A stretch of 64,000 nucleotides of DNA from Micavibrio aeruginosavorus ARL-13. Lineage in GTDB: Bacteria > Pseudomonadota > Alphaproteobacteria > Micavibrionales > Micavibrionaceae. Location of the stretch: positions 434,001 to 498,000 of the forward strand of contig NC_016026.1 in assembly GCF_000226315.1 (NCBI RefSeq). The letters are read 5' to 3'. Positions 37,141 to 48,572 of this stretch are shown in pieces (positions within the stretch are counted from its first letter, which is position 1; each line of letters starts with the position of its first letter). Made by a program: the position numbers and the translations under genes. The notes beneath the pieces were generated by a model that was given only the letters and a program-made list of their open reading frames with translations, was not told where the DNA came from and searched no databases.

Positions 37141-37599
37141 ATGGCCAAAATAATTTCCAATGACCCCATTCATCTGATCAAGCTGGCCGTTGGTGTGGAC
37201 GATGTCGGGCACCTGCATGCGCTGCAATCATCCCGCCTGTTTGATTTTGATGGCGCGTTGGCCACTTGTGCGTGGACCCGGCGTAAGCCCACGCGGGATG
37301 GTGGGCTGCTGAATGGCGGGTCCATATATTGGATCATCAAGGGCCGTATTCAGGCGCGACAGGCCTTTTTGGGCTTTGAGATGGAGGATACGGATGAGGG
37401 GCCGTATTGTCGGCTGGTTCTGGACCCGGCTTTGATGCTGGTGGCGGCCATGCCGCACCGAGCATTTCAGGGGTGGCGATACCTTGATCCGGCCAAAGCC
37501 CCGCCCGATCTGCGCTTTTTCGACCCGGATCTGGCCGCTGAAGATGATGAAATGCCTGCCGATCTGGCCGCGCAATTGCGCGATGCGGGATTGATTTAA
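37141..37599 (+). CDS. DUF1489 family protein
   Basis: A 152-residue soluble protein of the DUF1489 family, which is widespread in alphaproteobacteria. It has the family start HLIKLAVGVDDVGHL, the TRRKPTR and GGSIYWIIKG motifs, and RAFQGWRYL and DLRFF near the C-terminus. The function is unknown. There is no clear ribosome site before the ATG, so the start is tentative. Confidence 0.85.
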   Translation: MAKIISNDPIHLIKLAVGVDDVGHLHALQSSRLFDFDGALATCAWTRRKPTRDGGLLNGGSIYWIIKGRIQARQAFLGFEMEDTDEGPYCRLVLDPALMLVAAMPHRAFQGWRYLDPAKAPPDLRFFDPDLAAEDDEMPADLAAQLRDAGLI

Positions 37600-37716
37600 G
37601 GGGGCATCTCGAATTTTCTTGTAATATTCTGGAAAATAAGGCTTTCTTTTCCTGCATTTTATGGACTAAATCGCAGCCATAAGAAAAAGAAAAACAAGAA
37701 TGCAGGGATTAAAAAC

Positions 37717-38373
37717 ATGGATTGGAAAGATCTGGGCGGAAAGCTCCGCCGCGCCTTTGGTTTGCAAACGCAGCCAACCCCCGAGCCTCTTCCTCCGCCG
37801 ACGGATCGTTATTTAAGCGCGCGGGAACTGAAAACCCTGCTCGAATGTGTTCAGCACATAAAGGATATCACCCAGACCAATGCGCTGGCCTTGAAATCCC
37901 TGTCACAGGCAACGCCGCGGCCTTTGGGGGACGCGGAGCGCGATTTTCAGGATGCGATGTGCGCGCAGTTTCGTCCCCTTGGTGGCGATCCGTTGCAAAA
38001 CTCGCAAATGGCACTCGGAACCTGTGTGGCCTGGCTGGCGCAGTTGAACCAGGCGCATAATATCGCCGCCCGCAATGAAACGGTCGTGACCCCCAACCTT
38101 GCCTTACCGGTGCGCAGCGGCTCGCGTAAATTTGCTGCCGATATCGGTGTGATGGCACGCGGAGCCACCACTGCGATGGGGGGCATTTGCGCCAGTCTGT
38201 CGTCAGCAGCACCCTTTCTGGATATTCCAAATATCCAGCGCATTCATGAAGAGTACGCGGAACATGGTGCTGTGATGAATCAGATTCTCGAAAAAATCAC
38301 CACGATCCTGACGGATGCCACATATGGCGTGCGCGACCAGACACCGAAGCAAACATTGAGCTTGAAAAAATAA
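37717..38373 (+). CDS. Hypothetical protein, 218 aa
   Basis: A soluble protein with a Pro-rich stretch (residues about 19-29) after a short amphipathic start, then a largely helical body with a few cysteines. AGGGATT precedes the ATG. It starts a three-gene set with the two paralogues downstream; the stop is 4 bases from the next start. No family recognised. Confidence 0.68.
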   Translation: MDWKDLGGKLRRAFGLQTQPTPEPLPPPTDRYLSARELKTLLECVQHIKDITQTNALALKSLSQATPRPLGDAERDFQDAMCAQFRPLGGDPLQNSQMALGTCVAWLAQLNQAHNIAARNETVVTPNLALPVRSGSRKFAADIGVMARGATTAMGGICASLSSAAPFLDIPNIQRIHEEYAEHGAVMNQILEKITTILTDATYGVRDQTPKQTLSLKK

Positions 38374-38377
38374 GGCA

Positions 38378-38908
38378 ATGATCCTCGCGACGTTACGGGA
38401 GCATTTTAAAAAAACTCTATACGGTTGGGTGCCTGCACTGGATCGCACAGCCGTTAAGCACCGTGCGCAAATTGAGAGTCTGTTGCAGCAGATCAACGAC
38501 ATTCATGGTCTGTATGCCATGCCGTTGGCGAAAAACTTTCAAACGATGCCGGATTATACCGTTCACTATGACTGGATGTGCCTGCTCGCGGACCGGGTGG
38601 GTGAACCGGCGGGCGTGCGCACGGCCTTCCGTTTGCGCTGGGCTCATGGTTGGGCATCGCAGCGTATGGGCTGTGCGCCGTATGGTCAGTTGGGTGATCC
38701 GGCTTATACGGAATTGGGCATTGTGCTGCCGCTGGAAAAAATTTTTCCTGTAATGATGGTGTTGCAAGATGAAAGGCGTCGCGTGTTCGGCATTGGTCCG
38801 TGTACAATGACGTTCGAGCGCACCACGATAGAAGATGCGCGCCAGCTTGTGGATGCCTATCGCATGCTCTGCCCGGTGAAAAAAGATTTTCTCAAGCTGG
38901 TGAAGTAG
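38378..38908 (+). CDS. Unknown protein, paralogue pair member A
   Basis: A 176-residue protein with no signal or membrane helix. It shares with the next gene a block W-x-C-L-L-A-[DE]-R-[VI]-G-[EK]-P-A-G-V-R-T-x-F (DWMCLLADRVGEPAGVRTAF here) and a C-terminal [IL]-x-x-x-x-x-L-V-x-A-Y-R-x-L segment. Between them is a less conserved part with a hydrophobic PLEKIFPVMMVL helix. Function unknown; co-transcribed with 37717. Confidence 0.7.
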   Translation: MILATLREHFKKTLYGWVPALDRTAVKHRAQIESLLQQINDIHGLYAMPLAKNFQTMPDYTVHYDWMCLLADRVGEPAGVRTAFRLRWAHGWASQRMGCAPYGQLGDPAYTELGIVLPLEKIFPVMMVLQDERRRVFGIGPCTMTFERTTIEDARQLVDAYRMLCPVKKDFLKLVK

Positions 38909-38970
38909 CATCCGCTCATGCATCGTCCTGCGTAACTATTCTTTGACCCACGCGCCTGATTGGAAACGGA

Positions 38971-39513
38971 GTGCATGTGCCGATGTCTGGTTATGACGGC
39001 CTCAGAAAATTTTTCGGATTGATCGTGACGCGCCGCACGCTGTCAGATCCTGTCGCCGCGCCGCCCGATCTGTCTGTCATTGTTGGGCACCTGGATGCGG
39101 TGTCTGCATTTAACACGGTTCCTATCGGGCGCGATTTTAGTATTAGCGAAAACGGATATATGCAGCGTGCGTGGGATTGCCTGCTCGCGGAGCGTATTGG
39201 AAAACCGGCCGGTGTGCGGACATTGTTTGCGGTGCGTCGTGTCAGCGGCTTTATGGAAGGTCGAGGCCATTGCGCGGATTGCGTTACGACAAGCGTGGTT
39301 TCCGAGCCACTATTTGGCCGTCCTATGGCGTTGGAGGCGGTGATCCCGGAAATGGAAACCCTTTTAAGAGCCCTGAGGTTGGGTGATGCAGGCTGTTTTC
39401 TGGACCAGGTGCATTTTAATCAGCCGACTCTGGCGGAAATGCAGGCTTTGGTCGGAGCCTACCGGGCTTTGGCACCACGCAAAACAGGTCATTTGGCCCT
39501 CGTGCCCAAGTAA
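38971..39513 (+). CDS. Unknown protein, paralogue pair member B
   Basis: A 180-residue protein homologous to the preceding gene across its length: WDCLLAERIGKPAGVRTLF here matches DWMCLLADRVGEPAGVRTAF there, and LVGAYRALAP matches LVDAYRMLCP. This copy has Cys residues in the middle (GHCADCVT) absent from member A. GTG at 38971 opens the frame; the ATG at 38983 is an alternative. It is 62 bases from member A. Immediately downstream begins the control region of the rRNA operon. Confidence 0.7.
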   Translation: MHVPMSGYDGLRKFFGLIVTRRTLSDPVAAPPDLSVIVGHLDAVSAFNTVPIGRDFSISENGYMQRAWDCLLAERIGKPAGVRTLFAVRRVSGFMEGRGHCADCVTTSVVSEPLFGRPMALEAVIPEMETLLRALRLGDAGCFLDQVHFNQPTLAEMQALVGAYRALAPRKTGHLALVPK

Positions 39514-39580
39514 AAAATGGCGGATTTCCAAGGGGTTTACGATTTTTTAAAGTTTTTTGTAAAAAATCGCCAAATTCCCT

Positions 39581-39609
39581 TTGACAGGGTCAGGGACCCC
39601 CTATATAAG
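39581..39609 (+). promoter_or_regulatory. rrn promoter P1
   Basis: TTGACA (39581-39586), a 17-base spacer and TATAAG (39604-39609), a near-consensus sigma70 promoter. It lies upstream of the promoter duplication and reads toward the 16S gene. Confidence 0.7.
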
Positions 39610-39680
39610 GGGCGACCTCGGCAGGCGGCAACGTCAGCCAGCATCTTCGAAAAACTTTGAAAAAAGATTGAAAAAGATGA

Positions 39681-39709
39681 TTGACAACGGAGTGAGTACC
39701 GACTAAATA
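39681..39709 (+). promoter_or_regulatory. rrn promoter P2
   Basis: TTGACA (39681-39686), 17 bases, TAAATA (39704-39709), followed by CTCGCTCC, a GC-rich discriminator of the kind linked to stringent control. An A/T tract that may be an UP element lies just upstream. Confidence 0.8.
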
Positions 39710-39781
39710 CTCGCTCCCTCGGCAGATGGAAACGTCGGCCAGCATCTTGGAAAAACTTTGAAAAAAGATTGAAAAAGATGG

Positions 39782-39810
39782 TTGACAACGGTTCGGGTAA
39801 CGACTAAATA
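39782..39810 (+). promoter_or_regulatory. rrn promoter P3
   Basis: TTGACA (39782-39787), 17 bases, TAAATA (39805-39810), with the same CTCGCTCC discriminator as P2. It is the second copy of the duplicated promoter unit and lies closest to the 16S gene. Confidence 0.8.
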
Positions 39811-39833
39811 CTCGCTCCACAGTCAACGAAGAC

Positions 39834-39856
39834 GTCGGGTTCGCCCGGCTTTTTTA
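39834..39856 (+). terminator. Terminator-like hairpin in the rrn leader
   Basis: GTCGGG TTCG CCCGGC (6-bp stem with one G-T pair) is followed directly by TTTTTTAT. It sits just after the P3 start, inside the leader. It may act as a pause or as a target for rRNA antitermination rather than as a full stop. Confidence 0.6.
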
Positions 39857-39921
39857 TGAACGGACACGACACGCTTTATGCGGTGTCCGGCTGTAAGAAA
39901 ACGGTTCTTGTACATCGTGAA

Positions 39922-39950
39922 TGAAGGAAGAGATGCGCAGGCAGCAGTGC
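39922..39950 (+). other. 5' half of the pre-16S processing stem
   Basis: This 29-base stretch pairs with 41608-41636 over 29 positions, with one mismatch and one G-U pair. Such stems are cut by RNase III to release precursor 16S rRNA. Mixed pairing continues outward (ACGGTTCT versus AGAACC). Confidence 0.85.
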
Positions 39951-40049
39951 TTGGTGGTCGTGTTGAACACGTTACACACAAGCCTGCTTAATGATGTCTG
40001 CGTGTCTATTCGACGCACATGACGCATATATATAAGCAGGTTCTCGAAC

Positions 40050-40066
40050 TTTGCTGTTTTTTAACA
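40050..40066 (+). promoter_or_regulatory. boxA-like antitermination element in the 16S leader
   Basis: TTTGCTGTTTTTTAACA resembles the boxA consensus TGCTCTTTAACA with three extra T residues, and lies a few bases before 16S. A second boxA-like stretch, TTCTTTGACA, is at 41960-41969 in the spacer. Confidence 0.4.
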
Positions 40067-40077
40067 GTGATGGATTC

Positions 40078-41570
<1,493 letters not shown>

Positions 41571-41607
41571 GTGTTTGGCATAACCTTCATCGTAAGATGA
41601 AAGCCTC

Positions 41608-41636
41608 GCACTGCTGCCGGCGTATCTCTTCCTTCA
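41608..41636 (+). other. 3' half of the pre-16S processing stem
   Basis: Complement of 39922-39950 (see there). It lies about 45 bases after the mature 16S end, in the expected place for an RNase III stem. Confidence 0.85.
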
Positions 41637-41717
41637 GATAAGAACCACTTCATAGCGACTGGGCTTGCCCTGGTTGTTGTGAATACCGAACCTAGAGAGT
41701 TTGGTTTTTGCAAACGG

Positions 41718-41794
<77 letters not shown>

Positions 41795-41807
41795 TTTTTC
41801 AAAAGAT

Positions 41808-41883
41808 GGGCCCATAGCTCAGCTGGGAGAGCGCCTGATTTGCATTCAGGAGGTCAGGAGTTCGATCCTCCTTGGGTCCACCA
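41808..41883 (+). tRNA. tRNA-Ala(TGC)
   Basis: A 76-base cloverleaf, acceptor GGGCCCA/TGGGTCC, anticodon TGC in the loop TTTGCAT and encoded CCA. The usual partner of tRNA-Ile in the spacer, 13 bases after it. Confidence 0.97.
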
Positions 41884-41967
41884 TTTTTTCTCTTCCTTCC
41901 AATGTTCACTCCAGTTTCTGTGTAAACGGGAATTGCAGTGAAGATTGAAAGATCTTCGGTTCTTTGA

Positions 41968-41987
41968 CATCGTAAATAGGTATGACA
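41968..41987 (+). other. 5' half of a 20-bp stem enclosing 23S and 5S
   Basis: CATCGTAAATAGGTATGACA is a perfect reverse complement of 45085-45104, with 23S and 5S between the arms. It is the expected form of an RNase III processing stem, but it encloses 5S as well as 23S. Confidence 0.85.
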
Positions 41988-42056
41988 TCAATATCCAATG
42001 TCTAACGAAATGCTGAGTAAATAAGCCAGCGTAGCGGACTTGTCCCTGCGCGTGGT

Positions 42057-44806
<2,750 letters not shown>

Positions 44807-44935
44807 CCATGTCGTATGGTTTACCATCGATATGAACATCACGCGCAGCGGCAAGCTCGTTGCGGTTGGCTTATAGGCCAGCATTTTGAAAGACAAAAAC
44901 GGATATTGGTTGTTTGATACAGGCGGTTTTGGATG

Positions 44936-45053
44936 ACCTGGTGATTTTAGCGAGTGCGCAACACCCCATCCCATACCGAACTGGACCGTGAAAAGCCTCA
45001 GCGCCAATGGTACTTCGTCTTAAGACGCGGGAGAGTAGGTCGTTGCCAGGTCT
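44936..45053 (+). rRNA. rrf: 5S ribosomal RNA
   Basis: A 118-base gene; the terminal helix GACCTGG/CCAGGTC pairs perfectly, and CCCATCCCATACCGAACTGG and the GAGAGTAGG motif are typical of 5S. It follows 23S after about 130 bases. Confidence 0.93.
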
Positions 45054-45084
45054 TCCAAGCCCGCTTGGATTAAACAATCGTTGT

Positions 45085-45104
45085 TGTCATACCTATTTAC
45101 GATG
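45085..45104 (+). other. 3' half of the 23S-5S processing stem
   Basis: Perfect reverse complement of 41968-41987 over 20 bp, lying about 30 bases after 5S. Confidence 0.85.
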
Positions 45105-45117
45105 ATCAATTTTTTGT

Positions 45118-45143
45118 AACGCGCCCTTGGCGCGTTTTTTTGT
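45118..45143 (+). terminator. rRNA operon terminator
   Basis: ACGCGCC CTT GGCGCGT followed by TTTTTTT: a strong GC stem and T-tract. It separates the rRNA operon from the DUF486 gene and tRNA-Met. Confidence 0.88.
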
Positions 45144-45195
45144 ATCTAATCTTTGCTTTTTTCTTATAAAACCACTGTTCTGCGGGGCCTATGCA

Positions 45196-45549
45196 ATGAG
45201 TTTCTCTCTTCCCGTGCCGATTGCGACGATCGGGTTGTTGTTGGCGTCCAACATCTTCATGACTTTTGCCTGGTATGGTCATCTGAAATTTAAAACAACG
45301 CCATTGTTGATTGTTATATTTGTCAGCTGGGGCATCGCTTTTTTTGAATATTGTTTGCAAGTTCCTGCAAATCGTATGGGGCACGCTGTCTTTAATGCGG
45401 CACAACTCAAGACCATTCAGGAATGCTTGACCCTATTGGTGTTTATGGGTTTCTCGATCTGGTATTTGAAGGAACCGATCCAATGGAATCACCTTCTCGG
45501 CTTCGGTCTGATTGTGCTTGCGGCGTGGGTGATTTTTAAAAAATGGTAG
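45196..45549 (+). CDS. DUF486 family membrane protein
   Basis: A 117-residue membrane protein with four helices. Its start IGLLLASNIFMTFAWYGHL, the block FFEYCLQVPANRMG, and FMGFSIWYLKEPIQWNHLLG near the C-terminus are DUF486 hallmarks; the family is related to small DMT transporters. The frame opens at 45127 inside the rrn terminator, so the ATG at 45196 is taken, giving the family's usual length. It lies between 5S and the initiator tRNA. Confidence 0.88.
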   Translation: MSFSLPVPIATIGLLLASNIFMTFAWYGHLKFKTTPLLIVIFVSWGIAFFEYCLQVPANRMGHAVFNAAQLKTIQECLTLLVFMGFSIWYLKEPIQWNHLLGFGLIVLAAWVIFKKW

Positions 45550-45693
45550 CAGCGCCCGGCTGTGTCTTTTTGCAAAAAGATTTATCGTCTTTATCGCGAA
45601 TAAGGTTTGCGTTCTTGAAGTGAACGGTCTATAACCCCATATCGCTTGCGCGCCCCGCATTTCTAACCGGTTGGGGCCGCCATTTCTCGGTGA

Positions 45694-45770
<77 letters not shown>

Positions 45771-45945
45771 ATTCTCTCTAAGCATAATTATGGTGTTTTT
45801 GTTTTGGTGAGTGATCTCACCATCCCTGCGCATGTAAAAACAAGATCGGCTTTCATTGTCCTTTTGGTCCTGATGTAAACTGGCGTTCGTATTTTTTGAA
45901 TCGTCGTGTTTTTACATCAATCGATAACAGGAAGGCTGATCTGCC

Positions 45946-47268
45946 ATGAAGAATCTTGCTTATGCTTTGGGCTTTCGCGAAAAGCAATTCGCCAATGATG
46001 ATGATAGATTTCTATCGTTAAAAATGGGGGCGTTGCGTGGATTGTCTACCAATATCATGATGGCGGACAAGGATTATAATATTGTCTATGTGAACGATGC
46101 CATTATTGAGTTTCTCCGCGCGCTTGAAGGGGATATCAAAAAAGATTTTCCGTCGTTTAATGTCGATCAATTGATTGGAACCAATATTGATATGTTCCAC
46201 AAAAGTCCATCGCATCAACGCGGTATGCTGGATCGTATGAGCGGTGAGTTCGATACATCAATTAAGGTTGGTGGAATTGTTTTTAATCTGCATGCTTTTC
46301 CGGTTTTTGATGACAATAAAAATCGTGTCGGAACTGTTGTGGAGTGGCAGGATTCAAAACAAATGGATGGCGTTTCGCAAATTGCATCCATTCATAAATC
46401 CATGGCCGTTATTGAGTTTAATATGGATGGTACCATCATCACGGCGAATAAAAACTTCCTTGATACCGTTGGATATGGCCTGGATGAGGTGAAAGGTCAC
46501 CATCACCGCATGTTTATGGAGGCGAGTGAAGCCGACAGCGCGGAATACAGAAAATTCTGGGACGATTTGCGCGCGGGCCAGTATCAATCTTCAGAATATA
46601 AACGTGTTGGCAAGGGGGGGCGCGAAATCTGGATCCAGGCCAGTTATAATCCTGTGTTTGACCTCAACGGCCGCCCGTTTAAGGTCGTCAAATTTGCGAC
46701 CGATGTCACAAAACAGGTCATTGCAAAGCAAAACGCCGGAAAAATGATCGAAAGCGCCGCCGTGGGAACGGAAGAGTTGAGTGCGTCCGTGAAGGAAATC
46801 ACGGAAAGCATGACAAAATCCCGTGCAACAACGGAGAAGGCTTACGGCATTGTTGATCAGGCCGATCAGCAAACCAATAAGCTGGCCGATGCCGCGGCGT
46901 CCATGGGTGGAATTGTTGAATTGATTAACAGTATCGCAGGGCAGATCAATCTGCTGGCCTTGAATGCGACCATTGAATCCGCACGTGCGGGTGAGGCTGG
47001 TAAAGGATTTGCCGTGGTGGCAAATGAAGTAAAAAATCTGGCGGCGCAGGCCAAAACAGCGACGGATAAAATTTCGCTAGAGATCAATTCCATGCGTGAT
47101 ATTTCATCGAATGTTGTGTCATCCTTGAATGCGATTAAAGAATCGATCGAAACTGTGCGCGAATACGTGAATTCAACGGCCAGTGCGGTTGAGGAGCAAA
47201 GCGCTGTTGCCAACGAAATTGCCAGCAATATGCAGCGGGTAACGCGCGAAGTAAACAGTATGGTCTAG
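45946..47268 (+). CDS. Soluble PAS-PAS methyl-accepting chemotaxis protein
   Basis: A 440-residue chemoreceptor with no membrane helix, so probably cytoplasmic. Two PAS domains (about 25-140 and 145-262; the second has [19 protein letters not shown] and a PAC end, [11 protein letters not shown]) precede a short signalling domain (about 270-440). The hairpin tip is [28 protein letters not shown]. It lacks the C-terminal pentapeptide that tethers CheR/CheB. AGGAAGGCTG precedes the ATG. It probably reports redox or a small ligand to the CheA encoded nearby. Confidence 0.9.
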   Translation: MKNLAYALGFREKQFANDDDRFLSLKMGALRGLSTNIMMADKDYNIVYVNDAIIEFLRALEGDIKKDFPSFNVDQLIGTNIDMFHKSPSHQRGMLDRMSGEFDTSIKVGGIVFNLHAFPVFDDNKNRVGTVVEWQDSKQMDGVSQIASIHKSMAVIEFNMDGTIITANKNFLDTVGYGLDEVKGHHHRMFMEASEADSAEYRKFWDDLRAGQYQSSEYKRVGKGGREIWIQASYNPVFDLNGRPFKVVKFATDVTKQVIAKQNAGKMIESAAVGTEELSASVKEITESMTKSRATTEKAYGIVDQADQQTNKLADAAASMGGIVELINSIAGQINLLALNATIESARAGEAGKGFAVVANEVKNLAAQAKTATDKISLEINSMRDISSNVVSSLNAIKESIETVREYVNSTASAVEEQSAVANEIASNMQRVTREVNSMV

Positions 47269-47285
47269 ATAGATTTAGGCCCATA

Positions 47286-47325
47286 AAATCCCCCCCGTCA
47301 GATGTGTCTGGCGGGGGGATCTGTT
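47286..47325. terminator. Bidirectional terminator between MCP and CheZ genes
   Basis: The inverted repeat ATCCCCCC.../GGGGGGAT with inner TCAGA/TCTG arms lies between the converging MCP and cheZ genes; T-rich DNA follows on the plus strand. Confidence 0.7.
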
Positions 47326-47330
47326 TAACA

Positions 47331-47861
47331 TCAAAAGTTTGTTGTGGGGCCGTTTAATAAATGCGCATCTGGACGTTCGGATTTGCGTGTGCGCGTCTTT
47401 TGTAGGGGGGCATCGCCTGATCCGCTGGAAATGCTGGTCATGCAATTCTGTAATGCCAGCATATCATCATTTAATTCTTTCATACGCAGGCGAATTTCGT
47501 TCAGGTGCTGGGTCACCAAATCCTGGAAACTGGTGGCCTCGAAAATAATATTGGCCTGGTTTTGGATTTCTGCAGCGGCATCGCCCTTCATCTTGGCCAA
47601 TGATTTCATGATACTTTCAGCGGCTGTCAAAATTTGATCGGCGGCCTTTTCTGTCCGTTTCTCGGCTGCAGCAATCTGGTCGTTGATGGCGGGCATGGTA
47701 AATGCTTGATAATGGCTGGGTATATCATCCAGTGCGCTGACATGATCGGCCAGGCGTCTGGCCAGCTGGGCCATGGAATCGACCAATGCGGCGCGCTTTT
47801 CCGGCGATACGTGGCCCATGGCTTGGCTTGTTTCCTGTATGGTCTGGATGAGGGATGTCAT
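47331..47861 (-). CDS. cheZ: CheZ-like CheY-P phosphatase
   Basis: A 176-residue helical protein. The ATSFQDLVTQHLNEI segment matches the CheZ active-site motif D-F-Q-D-L-T-G-Q, with the catalytic Gln in the second Q position and Asp in FQD. The N-terminal part has long amphipathic helices; the Ser/Lys/Arg-rich tail could bind CheY-P. CheZ is usually about 210 residues, so this is slightly short. It follows cheY by 13 bases on the same strand, consistent with a CheY/CheZ pair. Confidence 0.82.
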   Translation of the reverse strand: MTSLIQTIQETSQAMGHVSPEKRAALVDSMAQLARRLADHVSALDDIPSHYQAFTMPAINDQIAAAEKRTEKAADQILTAAESIMKSLAKMKGDAAAEIQNQANIIFEATSFQDLVTQHLNEIRLRMKELNDDMLALQNCMTSISSGSGDAPLQKTRTRKSERPDAHLLNGPTTNF

Positions 47862-47874
47862 TCAAAAAATATCC

Positions 47875-48273
47875 TTATCGCTGTTTTTTGGTCATAACTG
47901 ATTTTATTTTTGTTTCTAATGTGTCCGCGTTAAAAGGCTTGATGATGTAGTTATCAACGCCGGCCTGTTTCGCCTCCATGACGTTTTCGGGGCGAGATTC
48001 CGCCGTAATCATAATAAATGGAACATTTTTATGTTCGTATGTTGAATCAGTTCGAACAAATTGCAGTAATTGCAACCCGGTCATGGGCATCATGTTCCAA
48101 TCCGACAAGACCAAATCATACTTATTGTGCGCAAGCTTTTGCAGGGCCGATTGTCCATCCGTTGCTTCGTCAACATTGCTGATATTAATTTGTGAAAGCA
48201 GATTTCGAACAATGCGCAGCATCGTTTTGTGATCGTCAACGATCAATACTTTCATATCCTTGTTTATATCCAT
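47875..48273 (-). CDS. cheY: CheY-like response regulator
   Basis: A 132-residue single receiver domain. The acidic pair is in VLIVDDH, the phospho-acceptor in VLSDWNMMPMTGLQLL, the conserved Thr in FIMITAES, and the Lys in YIIKPFNADTLETKI, all as in CheY. It lacks an output domain. It is divergent from cheA with about 300 bases between. It likely carries the phosphoryl signal from CheA to the motility apparatus, with CheZ as its phosphatase. Confidence 0.93.
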   Translation of the reverse strand: MDINKDMKVLIVDDHKTMLRIVRNLLSQINISNVDEATDGQSALQKLAHNKYDLVLSDWNMMPMTGLQLLQFVRTDSTYEHKNVPFIMITAESRPENVMEAKQAGVDNYIIKPFNADTLETKIKSVMTKKQR

Positions 48274-48572
48274 TTCTGATCACTTTCTTTGAATAAGAGA
48301 AAAATGAATATACGCAGTAATAATGTTCAGTATCAGTGTTGAGCGTAAACCGTAAAATAACGATGAATCACAATCGTGTATATCGTCGCACGAGTGATCA
48401 ATTTTGCGTGGTGATATTTTCATGCCTGCGCGGGTATTCACTTTTAAATTTATGCGCGTGTTTATTGCATATCGCATTACCATGTTTGGCGTTTATATCT
48501 CGATAAGAATTGCCCGCCTAAGATACATCCTGTTTCCGAATCTTCTGCCATTTTATAAACGGTGATTGCGCT
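48274..48572. promoter_or_regulatory. Divergent cheY/cheA intergenic region
   Basis: 299 bases with no credible gene. It is AT-richer than its neighbours and must hold the promoters of both the cheY-cheZ and the cheA-cheW-cheB-cheR transcripts. I see no clear sigma70 pair; a sigma28-type or alphaproteobacterial promoter cannot be judged by eye. Confidence 0.4.

Larger units (their letters stand above)
39617..39818 (+). repeat. 101-bp tandem promoter duplication
   Basis: Two adjacent copies (39617-39717 and 39718-39818) of a 101-bp unit differ at roughly a dozen positions. Each holds an A-rich stretch (AAAAACTTTGAAAAAAGATT) that may be an UP element, a promoter and a C-rich segment just after the -10 box. 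Confidence 0.9.
39514..40077 (+). promoter_or_regulatory. rRNA operon control region and leader
   Basis: This 564-base stretch has no credible gene. It holds three tandem sigma70-type promoters, a 101-bp tandem duplication, a terminator-like leader hairpin, the 5' half of the 16S processing stem and a boxA-like motif. Individual parts are listed separately. Confidence 0.85.

Noticed and set aside
37141-39513. A mobile island between the export gene and the rRNA operon
   Set aside because: No integrase, transposase or flanking repeats were seen, and base composition looks like its surroundings.
39617-39818. The 101-bp repeats as a CRISPR-like array
   Set aside because: Only two long adjacent units without spacers, each holding a promoter; not a CRISPR array.
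39537-39826. Minus-strand open frames in the rRNA promoter repeats
   Set aside because: They arise from the 101-bp duplication, have no ribosome sites and encode repetitive low-complexity peptides.
45127-45195. N-terminal extension of the DUF486 protein
   Set aside because: It begins within the rrn terminator and exceeds the family length; ATG at 45196 fits better.
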